Of a stretch of 64,000 nt of DNA, positions 13,134 through 24,275 are shown one piece after another (the first letter of the stretch is position 1; each line of letters starts with the position of its first letter). The position numbers and the translations under genes are program-made. The notes beneath the pieces were generated by a model. That model searched no databases and was not told the DNA's origin. It saw only the letters and a program-made list of their open reading frames with translations. Source of the DNA: Cepaea nemoralis (Eukaryota > Mollusca > Gastropoda > Stylommatophora > Helicidae). The stretch covers positions 248,001 to 312,000 of the forward strand of contig JACEFZ010016116.1 of assembly GCA_014155875.1 (NCBI GenBank), in the 5' to 3' direction.

Positions 13134-15200
13134 GTATTGCTGACATTGTGGCTTGTGTTGCTGACATTGTGGCTAGTGTTGCTGACGTTGTGGCTAGTGT
13201 TGCTGAGTTTGTGGCTAGTATTGCTGACGATGTGGCTAGTATTGCTGACATTGTGGCTAATATTGCTGATATTGTGGCGATTGTTGCTGACGATGTGGCT
13301 GGTGTTGCTGACGTTGTGGCTAGTATTGCTGACGATGTGGCTAGTATTGCTGACATTGTGGCTAGTGTTGCTGACGTTGTGGCTAGTGTTGCTGACGATG
13401 TGGCTAGTATTGCTGACGTTGTGGCTAGTGTTGCTGACGTTGTGGCGATTGTTGCTGACGTTGTGGCGATTGTTGCTGACGTTGTGGCTGGTGTTGCTGA
13501 CGTTGTGGCTGGTGTTGCTGACGATGTGGCTAGTGTTGCTGACGTTGTGGCTAGTATTGCTGACGTTGTGGCTAGTGTTGCTGACGTTGTGGCGATTGTT
13601 GCTGACGTTGTGGCGATTGTTGCTGACGTTGTGGCTAGTGTTGCTGACGTTGTGGCTAGTATTGCTGACGTTGTGGCTAGTGTTGCTGACGTTGTGGCGA
13701 TTGTTGCTGACGTTGTAGCGATTTTTGCTGACGATGTGGCTAGAGTTTCTGACGTTGTGGCTGGTGTTGCTGACATTGTGGCTAGTGTTGCTGACATTGT
13801 GGCTAGTGTTGCTGACGTTGTGGCTAGTTTTGCTGACATTTTGGCTAGTGTTGCTGACGTTGTGGCTAGTGTTGCTGACGTTGTGGCGATTGTTGCTGAC
13901 GTTGTGGCTGGTTTTGCTGACGTTGTGGCTAGTGTTGCTGACGTTGTGGCTAGTGTTGCTGACGTTGTGGCTGGTGTTGCTGACGTTGTGGCTAGTGTTG
14001 CTGACGTTGTGGCTAGTGTTGCTGACGTTGTTCCTGGTGTTGCTGACGTTGTGGCTAGTGTTGCTGACGTTGTGGCTAGTGTTGCTGACGTTGTGGCTGG
14101 TGTTGCTGATGTTGTGGCGATTGTTGCTGACGTTGTGGCTAATGTTGCTGACGTTGTGGCTGGTGTTGCTGACATTGTGGCTAGTGTTGCTGACATTGTG
14201 GCTAGTGTTGCTGACGTTGTGGCTAGTGTTGCTGACATTGTGGCTAGTGTTGCTGACGTTGTGGCTAGTGTTGCTGACGTTGTGGCTAGTGTTGCTGACG
14301 TTGTGGCTGGTGTTGCTGACGTTGTGGCTAGTATTGCTGACGGTGTGGCTAGTGTTGCTGACGTTGTGGCTGGTGTTGCTGACGTTGTGGCTAGTGTTGC
14401 TGACGTTGTGGCTGGTGTTGCTGACGTTGTGGCTAGTGGTGCTGACGTTGTGGCTAGTGTTGCTGACGTTGTGGCTAGTGTTGCCGACGTTGTGGCTAGT
14501 GTTGCTGACGTTGTGGTTGGTGTTGCTGACGTTGTGGCTAGTGCTGCTGACGTTGTGGCTAGTGTTGCTGACGTTGTGGCTGGTGTTGCTGAAGTTGTGG
14601 CGATTGTTGCTGACGTTGTGGCTGGTGTTGCTGACGTTGTGGCTGGTGTTGCTGACATGGTGGCTAGTGTTGCTGACGTTGTGGCTAGTGTTGCTTGCGT
14701 TGTGGCTGGTGTCGCTGACGTTGTGGCTGGTGTTGCTGACATTGTTGCTAGTGTTGCTGACGTTGTGGCTAGTATTGCTGACATTGTGGCTGGTGATGCT
14801 GACGTTGTGACTAGTATTGCTGACATTGTGGCTAGTATTGCTGACGTTGTGGCTAGTATTCCTGACATTGTGGCTAGTGTTGCTGACGTTGTGGCTGGTG
14901 TTGCTGACGTGGTGGCTAGTGTTGCTGACGTTGTGGCTGGTGTTGCTGACGTTGTGGCTGGTGTTGCTGACCTTGTGGCTAGTGTTGCTGACGTTGTGGC
15001 TGGTGGTGCTGACGTTGTGGCTTGTGTTGCTGACGATGTGGCTAGTGTTGCTGACGTTGTGGCTAGTGTTGCTGACGTTGTGGCTAGTGTTGCTGACGTT
15101 GTGGCTGGTGTTGCTGAAGTTGTGGCTGGTGTTGCTGACGTTGTTGTTAGTGTTGCTGACGTTGTGGCTAGTGTTGCTGACGTTGTGGCTAGTGTTGCTG

Positions 15201-15872
15201 CTACAGGTCTCACGGGAAATGTCCCTCGCCAAACATATGCGACCTCCGAACAATGAACCCAAGCTCATCCTCACCTTCCATCTACATGCCCATTCCATCA
15301 AGCACATTGTCCTGAGACACTGGTCCATCTTGGAATCCGACCCAACCACTCGTAAGGTAATCTCCGATGGCCCTAGGGTAAGTTTCCGCCGTAACCTGAG
15401 CCTCAGAGACCACCTTGTGCATAGTCGCCTCCCCACGGTTACTTCATCTGTGGGCACATTCGAATGCCATCGTAAGAACTGTCTGACATGCCCATACGTT
15501 GTTCAGACACCAGAGATTGCATTTCCCCGAGGCACCTTCACCTTGAAAGATTCTTTCACTTGTACATCCCGCAATCTGATTTATGTCATCATCTGCAAAC
15601 GATGTGACATGAAATACATTGGCCAAACGGGCAGACGTCTTGCTGACCGTTTTAGAGAACACCTCAGAGACATCAATCAGGGCGCTGACAAACCTGTCCC
15701 CAACCATTTGAATTTCCCCAACCATAATGGAGTCGACGATGTATGTGTCACCGCATTAAAACCCTGCTACTCCAATAGCCCCGTCAGGCTCAAAATTGAA
15801 TGCCAGCTAATCAACAATCTGGGATGCATCCATCCAGCAGGTATCAATACTGTTGTGGACGCTACGGTATAA
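15201..15872 (+). CDS. PLE C-terminal fragment: zinc-knuckle-like motif and GIY-YIG endonuclease
   Basis: This 223-residue open fragment ends at TAA. Residues about 20-77 match the region that follows the reverse transcriptase in PLEs (KLILTFH, HWSILESDP, FRRNLSLRDHLV). A cysteine-rich motif CHRKNCLTC lies at residues 89-97. The GIY-YIG domain follows: a GIY-equivalent YVI at 128-130, YIG at 139-141, the helix with the conserved arginine (RRLADRFREHLRD, 145-157), and a candidate metal-binding glutamate in KIECQLI (E200). In intact elements this nuclease nicks DNA to start target-primed reverse transcription. There is no start codon of its own, because truncation removed the upstream part; the frame runs open into the adjacent minisatellite (LLTLWLV frame, from 14,817). 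It cannot be an autonomous element. Confidence 0.88.
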   Translation, partial: LQVSREMSLAKHMRPPNNEPKLILTFHLHAHSIKHIVLRHWSILESDPTTRKVISDGPRVSFRRNLSLRDHLVHSRLPTVTSSVGTFECHRKNCLTCPYVVQTPEIAFPRGTFTLKDSFTCTSRNLIYVIICKRCDMKYIGQTGRRLADRFREHLRDINQGADKPVPNHLNFPNHNGVDDVCVTALKPCYSNSPVRLKIECQLINNLGCIHPAGINTVVDATV

Positions 15873-15918
15873 CTGTGGCATCTTCCCCAATTGTTTACAC
15901 TATCTATTACTATGCTGT

Positions 15919-15933
15919 CCCCCCCCCCCCCCC
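15919..15933 (+). repeat. Poly-C tract in PLE copy 1 3' region
   Basis: A run of about 15 C just after the PLE stop codon. The equivalent run in copy 2 (near 23,759) is shorter, about 12 C, so the tract is a length-variable site and also a likely consensus error spot. Confidence 0.8.
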
Positions 15934-16159
15934 TATATCTATACCTAACTGTCCCCACACCCTTATATTTTCATAGCAGACTGTTCGCATATTTTTGGCT
16001 ACTTAAATCCTATCTGGCAACCCACTTTTAACTCTGCAGCCAACGAGCGCCTTCGCAGCTGGCCAAGCCACCTTTTCTGCCCCACATGGCATAGGGATAG
16101 TTCGTGTGTTTTTTTCTTTGTTTGCTGTATTTCGTTGTCTTAGCTATCTGTGGTTGTCC

Positions 16160-16188
16160 TTGACAAAGATTCTGAGAATCGAAACGTC
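16160..16188 (+). promoter_or_regulatory. Hammerhead-ribozyme-like motif, PLE copy 1
   Basis: TTGACAA, then a perfect 5-bp hairpin GATTC-TGA-GAATC, then GAAACGTC. This has the order of a hammerhead core (CUGANGA, stem II, GAAA), and PLEs are known to carry hammerhead motifs. Here core positions C3 and G8 are U and A, which still pair but should weaken catalysis. I could not find a convincing stem I, so this may be a decayed ribozyme or only a resemblance. Confidence 0.4.
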
Positions 16189-16438
16189 GGTAGTCCTGTG
16201 TGTCGTATTGTACGCGTTTGTGTGTAGTTTATTTTATTTATTTTATTATTCATTTTATATATTTATTGAGTGCTTCTGATTTCGGATTTTCACCTGTATT
16301 TCGCGATACGATGGATCTCCTTGTAAGGTATGTGCAACGTGTTGATGTTTAGTACGTTTCTTCTCGCAGGAGTTTAATATACCTATTTGTTTCCAATTCA
16401 TATTGTTATATCCTGCTGCAGCCGCTGATTTTCTTTCT

Positions 16439-19400
16439 AGTGTTGCTGACAGTTATGGCTAGTGTTGCTGACGTTGTGGCTAGTGTTGCTGACCGTTGTT
16501 GGCTAGACTTTGGCTGCGGCGAGTGTTGCTGACAGTGTGTGGCTAGTGTTGCTGCTTTTTTTGCTAGTTGTTGCTGACTTGGTTTTGCTAGTGTGCTGAC
16601 TTTTGGCTAGTGTTGCTGACGTTGTGGATGGTGTTGCTGACGTTGTGGAGTGCTGTTGCTGACATTGTGGCTAGTGCTTCTGACATTGTGGCTAGTGTTG
16701 CTGACGTTGTGGCTAGTATTGCTGACGTTGTGGCTAGTATTGCTGACATTGTGGCTAGTATTGCCGACATTGTGGCTAGTGTTGCTGACATTGTGGCTAG
16801 TGTTGCTGACATTGTGGCTAGTATTGCTGACTTTGTGGCTAGTGTTGCTGACGTTGTGGCTGGTGTTGCTGACGTTGTTGCTAGTGTTGCTGACATTGTT
16901 GCTAGTGTTGCTGACGTTGTGGCTAGTATTGCTGACATTGTGGCTAGTAATACTGACGTTGTGGCTAGTGTTGCTGACATTGTGGCTAGTGTTGCTGACA
17001 TTGTGGCTAGTAATGCTGACATTGTGGCTAGTGTTGCTGACGTTAAGGCTAGTGTTGCTGACATTGTGGCTAGTATTGCTGACATTGTGGCTAGTATTGC
17101 TGACGTTGTGGCTAGTGTTGCTGACCTGGTGGCTAGTGTTGCTGACGTTGTGGCTAGTATTGCTGACATTGTGGCTAGTATTGCCGACATTGTGGCTAGT
17201 GTTGCTGACATTGTGGCTAGTGTTGCTGACATTGTGGCTAGTATTGCTGACTTTGTGGCTAGTGTTGCTGACGTTGTGGCTGGTGTTGCTGACGTTGTTT
17301 CTAGTGTTGCTGACATTGTTGCTAGTGTTGCTGACGTTGTGGCTAGTATTGCTGACATTGTGGCTGGTGTTGCTGACGTTGTGGCTAGTATTGCTGACAT
17401 TGCGGCTAGTATTGCTGACGTTGTGGCTAGTATTGCTGACATTGTGGCTAGTATTGCTGACGTTGTGGCTAGTATTGCTGACATTGTGGCTAGTATTGCT
17501 GACATTGTGGCTAGTATTGCTGACATTGTGGCTAGTATTGCTGACATTGTGGCTAGTATTGCTGACATTGTGGCTAGTATTGCTACGTTGTGGCTGGTAT
17601 TGCTGACATTGTGGCTAGTATTGCTGACGTTGTGGCTAGTGGTGCTGACATTGTTGCTAGTGTTGCTGACGTTGTGGCTAGTATTCCTGACATTGTGGCT
17701 GGTGTTGCTGACGTTGTGGCGATTGTTGCTGACGTTGTGGCTAGTATTGCTGACGTTGTGGCTGGTGTTGCTGACATTGTGGCTAGTGTTGCTGACATTG
17801 TGGCTAGTGTTGCTGACATTGTGGCTAGTATTGCTGACATTGTGGCTAGTATTGCTGACATTGTGGCTAGTGTTGCTGACATTGTGGCTAGTATTGCTGA
17901 CATTGTGGCTAATGTTGCTGACATTGTGGCTAGTGTTGCTGACATTGTGGCTAGTATTGCTGACATTGTGGCTAGTGTTGCTGACATTGTGGCTAGTGTT
18001 GCTGACATTGTGGCCAGTATTGCTGACATTGTGGCTTGTGTTGCTGACATTGTGGCTAGTGTTGCTGACGTTGTGGCTAGTTTTGCTGACGTTGTGGCGA
18101 TTGTTGCTGACGATGTGGCTAGTGTTGCTGACGTTGTGGCTAGTATTGCTGACTTTGTGGCTAGTGTTGCTGACGTTGTGGCGATTGTTGCTGACGTTGT
18201 GGCGATTGTTGCTGACGATGTGGCTAGTGTTGCTGACGTTGTGGCTGGTGTTGCTGACATTGTGGCTAGTGCTTCTGACATTGTGGCTAGTGTTGCTGAC
18301 GTTGTGGCTAGTATTGCTGACGTTGTGGCTAGTGTTGCTGACGTTGTGGCTAGTGTTGCTGACGTTGTGGCGATTATTGCTGACGTTGTGGCTAGTGTTG
18401 CTGACGTTGTGGCGATTGTTGCTGACGTTGTGGCGATTGTTGCTGACGATGTGGCTAGTGTTGCTGACGTTGTGGCTGGTGTTGCTGACATTGTGGCTAG
18501 TGTTGCTGACAAATTGGCTAGTGTTGCTGACGTTGTGGCTAGTGGTGCTGACATTGTGGCTAGTGTTGCTGACATTGTGGCTAGTGTTGCTGACATTGTG
18601 GCTAGTATTGCTGACATTGTGGCTAGTGTTGCTGACGTTGTGGCTATTGTTGCTGACGATGTGGCTAGTATTGCTGACATTGTGGCTAGTGTTGCTGACG
18701 TTGTGGCGACTGTTGCTGACGTTGTGGCGATTGTTGCTGACGTTGTGGCTGGTGTTGCTGACGGTGTGGCTGGTGTTGCTGACGATGTGGCTAGTATTGC
18801 TGACATTGTGGCTAGTATTGCTGACATTGTGGCTAGTGTTGCTGACATTGTGGCTAGTATTGCTGACATTGTGGCTAGTGTTGCTGACATTGTGGCTAGT
18901 GTTGCTGACATTGTGGCTAGTATTGCTGACATTGTGGCTAGTGTTGCTGACATTGTGGCTAGTGTTGCTGACATTGTGGCTAGTATTGCTGACATTGTGG
19001 CTAGTGTTGCTGACATTGTGGCTAGTGTTGCTGACATTGTGGCTAGTGTTGCTGACATTGTGGCTAGTATTGCTGACATTGTGGCCAGTGTTGCTGACAT
19101 TGTGGCTAGTGTTGCTGACATTGTGGCTAGTATTGCTGACATTGTGGCTAGTGTTGCTGACATTGTGGCTAGTGTTGCTGACGTTGTGGCTAGTGTTGCT
19201 GACGTTGTGGCTAGTATTGCTGACGATGTGGCTAGTATTGCTGACATTGTGGCTAGTATTGCTGACATTGTGGCGATTGTTGTTGACGATGTGGCTAGTG
19301 TTGCTGACGTTGTGGCTAGTATTGCTGACGATGTGGCTAGTGTTGCTGACATTGTGGCTAGTATTGCTGACGTTGTGGCTAGTGTTGCTGACGTTGTGGC

Positions 19401-22400
19401 GATTGTTGCTGACGTTGTGGCGATTGTTGCTGACGTTGTGGCGATTGTTGCTGACGTTGTGGCTGGTGTTGCTGACGATGTGGCTAGTGTTTCTGACGTT
19501 GTGGCTAGCGTTGCTGACGTTGTGGCTAGTGATGCTGACGTTGTGGCGATTGTTGCTGACGTTGTGGCGCTTGTTGCTGACGTTGTGGCTGGTGTTGCTG
19601 ACGTTGTGGCTGGTGGTGCTGACGATGTGGCTAGTGTTGCTGACGTTGTGGCTAGTATTGCTGACGTTGTGGCTGGTGTTGCTGACGTTGTGGCTGGTGT
19701 TGCTGACGTGGTGGCTAGTGTTGCTGATGTTGTGGCTAGTGTTGCTGACGTGGTGGCTAGTGTTGCTGACATTGTGGCTAGTATTGCTGACATTGTGGCT
19801 AGTAATACTGACGTTGTGGCTAGTGTTGCTGACATTGTGGCTAGTGTTGCTGACACTGTGGCTAGTATTGCTGACATTGTGGCTAGTGTTGCTGACGTTG
19901 TGGCGATTGTTGCTGACGTTGTGGCGATTGTTGCTGACGTTGTGGCGATTGTTGCTGACGTTGTGGCTGGTGTTGCTGACGATGTGGCTAGTGTTGCTGA
20001 CGTTGTGGCTAGCGTTGCTGACGTTGTGGCTAGTGTTGCTGACGTTGTGGCGATTGTTGCTGACGTTGTGGCGATTGTTGCTGACGTTGTGGCTGGTGTT
20101 GCTGACGTTGTGGCTGGTGGTGCTGACGATGTGGCTAGTGTTGCTGACGTTGTGGCTAGTATTGCTGACGTTGTGGCTGGTGTTGCTGACGTTGTGGCTG
20201 GTGTTGCTGACGTGGTGGCTAGTGATGCTGACGTTGTGGCTAGTGTTGCTGACGTGGTGGCTAGTGTTGCTGACGTTGTGGCTAGTATTGCTGACATTGT
20301 GGCTAGTAATACTGACGTTGTGGCTAGTGTTGCTGACATTGTGGCTAGTGTTGCTGACATTGTGGCTAGTATTGCTGACATTGTGGCTAGTGTTGCTGAC
20401 GTTAAGGCTAGTGCTGCTGACATTGTGGCTAGTATTGCTGACATTGTGGCTAGTATTGCTGACATTGTGGCTAGTGTTGCTGACGTTGTGGCGATTGTTG
20501 CTGACGTTGTGGCGATTGTTGCTGACATTGTGGCTAGTGTTGCTGACGTTGTGGCTAGTATTGCTGACGTTGTGGCTAGTGTTGCTGACGTTGTGGCGAT
20601 TGTTGCTGACGTTGTGGCGATTGTTGCTGACGATGTGGCTAGTGTTGCTGACGTTGTGGCTGGTGTTGCTGACATTGTTGCTAGTGCTGCTGACATTGTG
20701 GCTAGTGTTGCTGACGTTGTGGCTAGTGCTGCTGACATTGTGGCTAGTGTTGCTGACGTTGTGGCTAGTGTTGCTGACGTTGTGGCGATTATTGCTGACG
20801 TTGTGGCTGGTGTTGCTGACGTTGTGGCTAGTGTTGCTGACGTTGTGGCTAGTGTTGCTGACATTGTGGCTAGTATTGCTGACATTGTGGCTTGTGTTGC
20901 TGACATTGTGGCTAGTGTTGCTGACGTTGTGGCTAGTGTTGCTGACGTTGTGGCTAGTATTGCTGACGATGTGGCTAGTATTGCTGACATTGTGGCTAGT
21001 ATTGCTGATATTGTGGCTAGTATTGCTGACATTGTGGCTAGTATTGCTGACATTGTGGCTAGTATTGCTGACGTTGTGGCTAGTATTGCTGACATTGAGG
21101 CTAGTATTGCTGACGTTGTGGCTAGTATTGCTGACATTGTGGCTAGTGTTGCTGACGTTGTTGCTAGTAGTGCTGACATTGTGGCTTGTGTTGCTGACGT
21201 TGTGGCGATTGTTGCTGAAGTTGTGGCTAGGATTGCTGACGTTGTGGCTAGTATTGCTGACATTGTGGCTAGTATTGCTGACATTGTGGCTAGTATTGCT
21301 GACATTGTGGCTAGTGTTGCTGACATTGTGGCTAGTATTGCTGACATTGTGGCTAGTGTTGCTGACATTGTGGCTAGTGTTGCTGACATTGTGGCTAGTA
21401 TTGCTGACATTGTGGCTAGTGTTGCTGACATTGTGGCTAGTGTTGCTGACGTTGTGGCTAGTATTGCTGACATTGTGGCTAGTGTTGCTGACATTGTGGC
21501 TAGTGTTGCTGACATTGTGGCTAGTGTTGCTGACATTGTGGCTAGTGTTGCTGACATTGTGGCTAGTATTGCTGACATTGTGGCTAGTGTTGCTGACATT
21601 GTGCCTAGTGTTGCTGTCGTTGTGGCTAGTGTTGCTGACGTTGTGGCTAGTATTGCTGACGATGTGGCTAGTATTGCTGACATTGTGGCTAGTATTGCTG
21701 ACATTGTGGCGATTGTTGTTGACGATGTGGCTAGTGTTGCTGACGTTGTGGCTAGTATTGCTGACGATGTGGCTAGTGTTGCTGACATTGTGGCTAGTAT
21801 TGCTGACGTTGTGGCTAGTGTTGCTGACGTTGTGGCGATTGTTGCTGACGTTGTGGCGATTGTTGCTGACGTTGTGGCGATTGTTGCTGACGTTGTGGCT
21901 GGTGTTGCTGACGATGTGGCTAGTGTTGCTGACGTTGTGGCTAGCTATTGCTGACGTTGTGGCTAGTGTTGATGACGTTGTGGCGATTGTTGCTGACGTT
22001 GTGGCTATTGTTGCTGACGTTGTGGCTAGTGTTGCTGACGTTGTGGCTAGTAGTTGCTGACGATGTGGCTAGTGTTGCTGACGTTGTGGCTAGTAGTTGC
22101 TGACGTTGTGGCGATTGTTGCTGACGATTGTGGCTATTGTTGCTGACGTTGTGGCGAGTGTTGCTGACGTTGTGGCTAGTGTTGCTGACATTGTGGCTGG
22201 TGTTGCTGACGATGTGGCTAGTATTGCTGACATTGTGGCTAGTATTGCTGACATTGTGGCTAGTGTTGCTGACATTGTGGCTAGTATTGCTGACATTGTG
22301 GCTAGTGTTGCTGACATTGTGGCTAGTGTTGCTGACATTGTGGCTAGTATTGCTGACATTGTGGCTAGTGTTGCTGACATTGTGGCTAGTGTTGCTGACC

Positions 22401-23040
22401 ATTGTGGCTAGAATTGCTGACATTGTGCTGACATTGTTATGGCTAGTTTGCTGACGTTGTGGCTAGTGTTGCTGACGTTTGTGGCGATTGTTGCTGACGA
22501 TGTGGCTAGTGTTGCGACGTTGTGGCTAGTATTGCTGACGTTGTGGCTAGTGTTGCTTGATGTTGTGGCGATTGTTGCTGACGTTGTGGCGAGTGTTGCT
22601 GACGATGTGGCTAGTGTTGCTGACGTTGTGGCTGGTGTTGCTGACATTGTGGCTAGTGTTGCTGACGTTGTGGCTGGTGTTGCTGACGTTGTGGCTAGTG
22701 TTGCTGACGTTGTGGCTGTATTGCTGACGTTGTGGCTAGTGTGCTGACGTGGTGGCTAGTGTTGCTGACGTTGTGGCTGGTGTTGCTGACGTTGTGGCTG
22801 GTGTTGCTGACCTTGTGGCTAGTGTTGCTGACGTTGTGGCTGGTGTTGCTGACGTTGTGGCTTGTGTTGCTGACGTTGTGGCTAGTGTTGCTGACGTTGT
22901 GGCTAGTGTTGCTGACGTTGTGGCTAGTGTTGCTGACGTTGTGGCTTGTGTTGCTGAAGTTGTGGCTGGTGTTGCTGACGGTGTGGCTAGTGTTGCTGAC
23001 GTTGTGGCTAGTGTTGCTGACGTTGTGGCTAGTGTTGCTG
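16439..23040. repeat. 21-bp minisatellite array, block 2 (between the PLE copies)
   Basis: The same 21-bp family as block 1, about 310 units. Longer duplications are visible: a unit with the rare GTTGTTGACGAT occurs at 19,281 and 21,717, exactly 2,436 bp (116 units) apart, and the neighbouring variants repeat too. Other rare units, GTAATACTGACG (about 16,946, 19,800 and 20,305) and GACGTTAAGGCT (about 17,038, 20,397 and also 4,275), tie this block to block 1. Both edges (16,440-16,650 and 22,390-22,760) are full of single-base indels. Confidence 0.95.
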
Positions 23041-23712
23041 CTACAGGTCTCACGGGAAATGTCCCTCGCCAAACATATGCTACCTCCGAACAATGAACCC
23101 AAGCTCATCCTCACCTTCCATCCACATGCCCATTCCATCAAGCACATTGTCCTGAGACACTGGTCCATCTTGGAATCCGACCCAACCACTCGTAAGGTAA
23201 TCTCCGATGGCCCTAGGGTAATTTTCCGCCGTAACCTGAGCCTCAGAGACCACCTTGTGCATAGTCGCCTGCTTACGGTTACTTCATCCGTGGGCACATT
23301 CGAATGCCATCGTAAGAACTGTCTGACATGCCCATACGTTGTTCAGACACCAGAGATTGCATTTCCCCGAGGTACCTTCACCTTGAAAGATTCTTTCACT
23401 TGTACATCCCGCAATCTGATTTATGTCATCATCTGCAAACGATGTGACATGAAATACATTGGCCAAACGGGCAGACGTCTTGCTGACCGTTTTAGAGAAC
23501 ACCTCAGAGACATCAATCAGGGCGCTGACAAACCTGTCCCCAACCATTTCAATTCCTCCAACCATAATGGAGTCGACGATGTATGTGTCACCGCATTAAA
23601 ACCCTGCTACTCCAATAGCTCCGTCAGGCTCAAAATTGAATGCCAGCTAATCAACAATCTGGGATGCATCCATCCAGCAGGTATCAATACTGTTGTGGAC
23701 GCTACGGTATAA
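23041..23712 (+). CDS. PLE C-terminal GIY-YIG fragment, copy 2
   Basis: This 223-residue fragment ends at TAA and matches copy 1 along its length. The cysteine motif, the YVI and YIG motifs, the arginine helix and the KIECQLI glutamate are all intact. Differences are few and conservative (for example HPHAH for HLHAH, IFRRN for SFRRN, FNSSNH for LNFPNH). As in copy 1, the frame is open upstream into the array (from 22,732) with no stop between. The reading frame has survived in both copies, which fits recent duplication and does not by itself show function. Confidence 0.88.
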   Translation, partial: LQVSREMSLAKHMLPPNNEPKLILTFHPHAHSIKHIVLRHWSILESDPTTRKVISDGPRVIFRRNLSLRDHLVHSRLLTVTSSVGTFECHRKNCLTCPYVVQTPEIAFPRGTFTLKDSFTCTSRNLIYVIICKRCDMKYIGQTGRRLADRFREHLRDINQGADKPVPNHFNSSNHNGVDDVCVTALKPCYSNSSVRLKIECQLINNLGCIHPAGINTVVDATV

Positions 23713-23994
23713 CTGTGGCATCTTCCCCAATTGTTTACACTATCTATTACTATGCTGTCCCCCCCCCCCCATATCTATACCTAACTGTCCCCACACCCTT
23801 AGATTTTCATCGCAGACTGTTCACATATTTTTGGCTACTTAAATCTTATCTGGCAACCCAATTTTAATTCTGCAGCCAACGAGCGCCTTCGCAGCTGGCC
23901 AAGTCACCTTTTCTGCCCCACATGGCATAGGGAAAGTTCGTGTGTGTTTTTCCTTGTTTGCTGTATTTCGTTGTGTTAGCTATCTGTGGTGTCC

Positions 23995-24023
23995 TTGACA
24001 AAGATTCTGAGAATCGAAACGTC
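23995..24023 (+). promoter_or_regulatory. Hammerhead-ribozyme-like motif, PLE copy 2
   Basis: The same TTGACAA, stem II hairpin and GAAACGTC arrangement as in copy 1, with identical core bases including the U3/A8 pair. One base is missing just upstream (GGTGTCC against GGTTGTCC). The change at core positions 3 and 8 was therefore present before the duplication. Confidence 0.4.
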
Positions 24024-24275
24024 GGTAGTCCTGTGTGTCGTATTGTACGCGTTTGTGTGTAGTTTATTTTATTTTATTTTATTATTCATTTTATATATTT
24101 ATTGAGTGCTTCTGATTTCGGATTTTCACCTGTGTTTCGGGATATGATGGATCTCCTTGTAAGGTATGTGCAACGTTGTTGATGTTTAGCCCGTTTCTTC
24201 TCGCAGGAGTTTAGTATACCTATTTGTTTCCAATTCATATTGTTATATTCTGCTGCAGCCGCTGATTTTTCTTTC

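Larger units (their letters stand above)
1..15200. repeat. 21-bp minisatellite array, block 1 (about 720 units)
   Basis: Direct repeats of a 21-bp unit whose core reads GTTGCTGACGTTGTGGCT followed by A/G-GT. Common variants are GACATT or GACGAT for GACGTT, GGCGATT for GGCTAGT, and ATTGCTG for GTTGCTG. The unit is G+T rich on this strand. Because 21 is divisible by 3, four of six frames stay open (7-residue periods such as VADVVAS and LLTLWLV forward, LATTSAT and TSHNVSN reverse), giving open frames above 2,400 codons. Nothing marks any of them as a gene: all four frames are equally open and no non-repeat domain is encoded within the array. Units near the left edge are GACGTT-rich and those from about 2.2 kb on are GACATT-rich. 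Confidence 0.97.
15201..16438 (+). mobile_element. 5'-truncated Penelope-like element, copy 1
   Basis: About 1.24 kb of unique sequence embedded in the 21-bp array. It carries the C-terminal part of a Penelope-like (PLE) polyprotein with a GIY-YIG endonuclease, a stop codon, a poly-C tract (about 15 C at 15,919-15,933) and a 3' region holding GAAACGTC. The reverse transcriptase core is absent, so the element is 5'-truncated, as is usual for PLE insertions. The left junction is abrupt, minisatellite to CTACAGGTCTCACGG; the right junction is CAGCCGCTGATTTTC and then array again. Copy 2 starts exactly 7,840 bp downstream with the same junctions. Confidence 0.9.
23041..24275 (+). mobile_element. 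5'-truncated Penelope-like element, copy 2
   Basis: Near-identical to copy 1, with scattered substitutions (for example GCTACCTCC for GCGACCTCC and ATTTTCCG for AGTTTCCG) and the same left and right junctions with the 21-bp array. Roughly 300 bp of array to its left also matches the array left of copy 1, including a GACCTTGTGG unit, a TGAAGTTGTGG unit and a GACGTGGTGG unit. Two independent insertions would not share both breakpoints and flanking variants, so this is a duplicated segment of about 7.84 kb. Confidence 0.9.

Noticed and set aside
1..15200. CRISPR array
   Set aside because: Repeats are contiguous with no unique spacers, and the sequence is eukaryotic.
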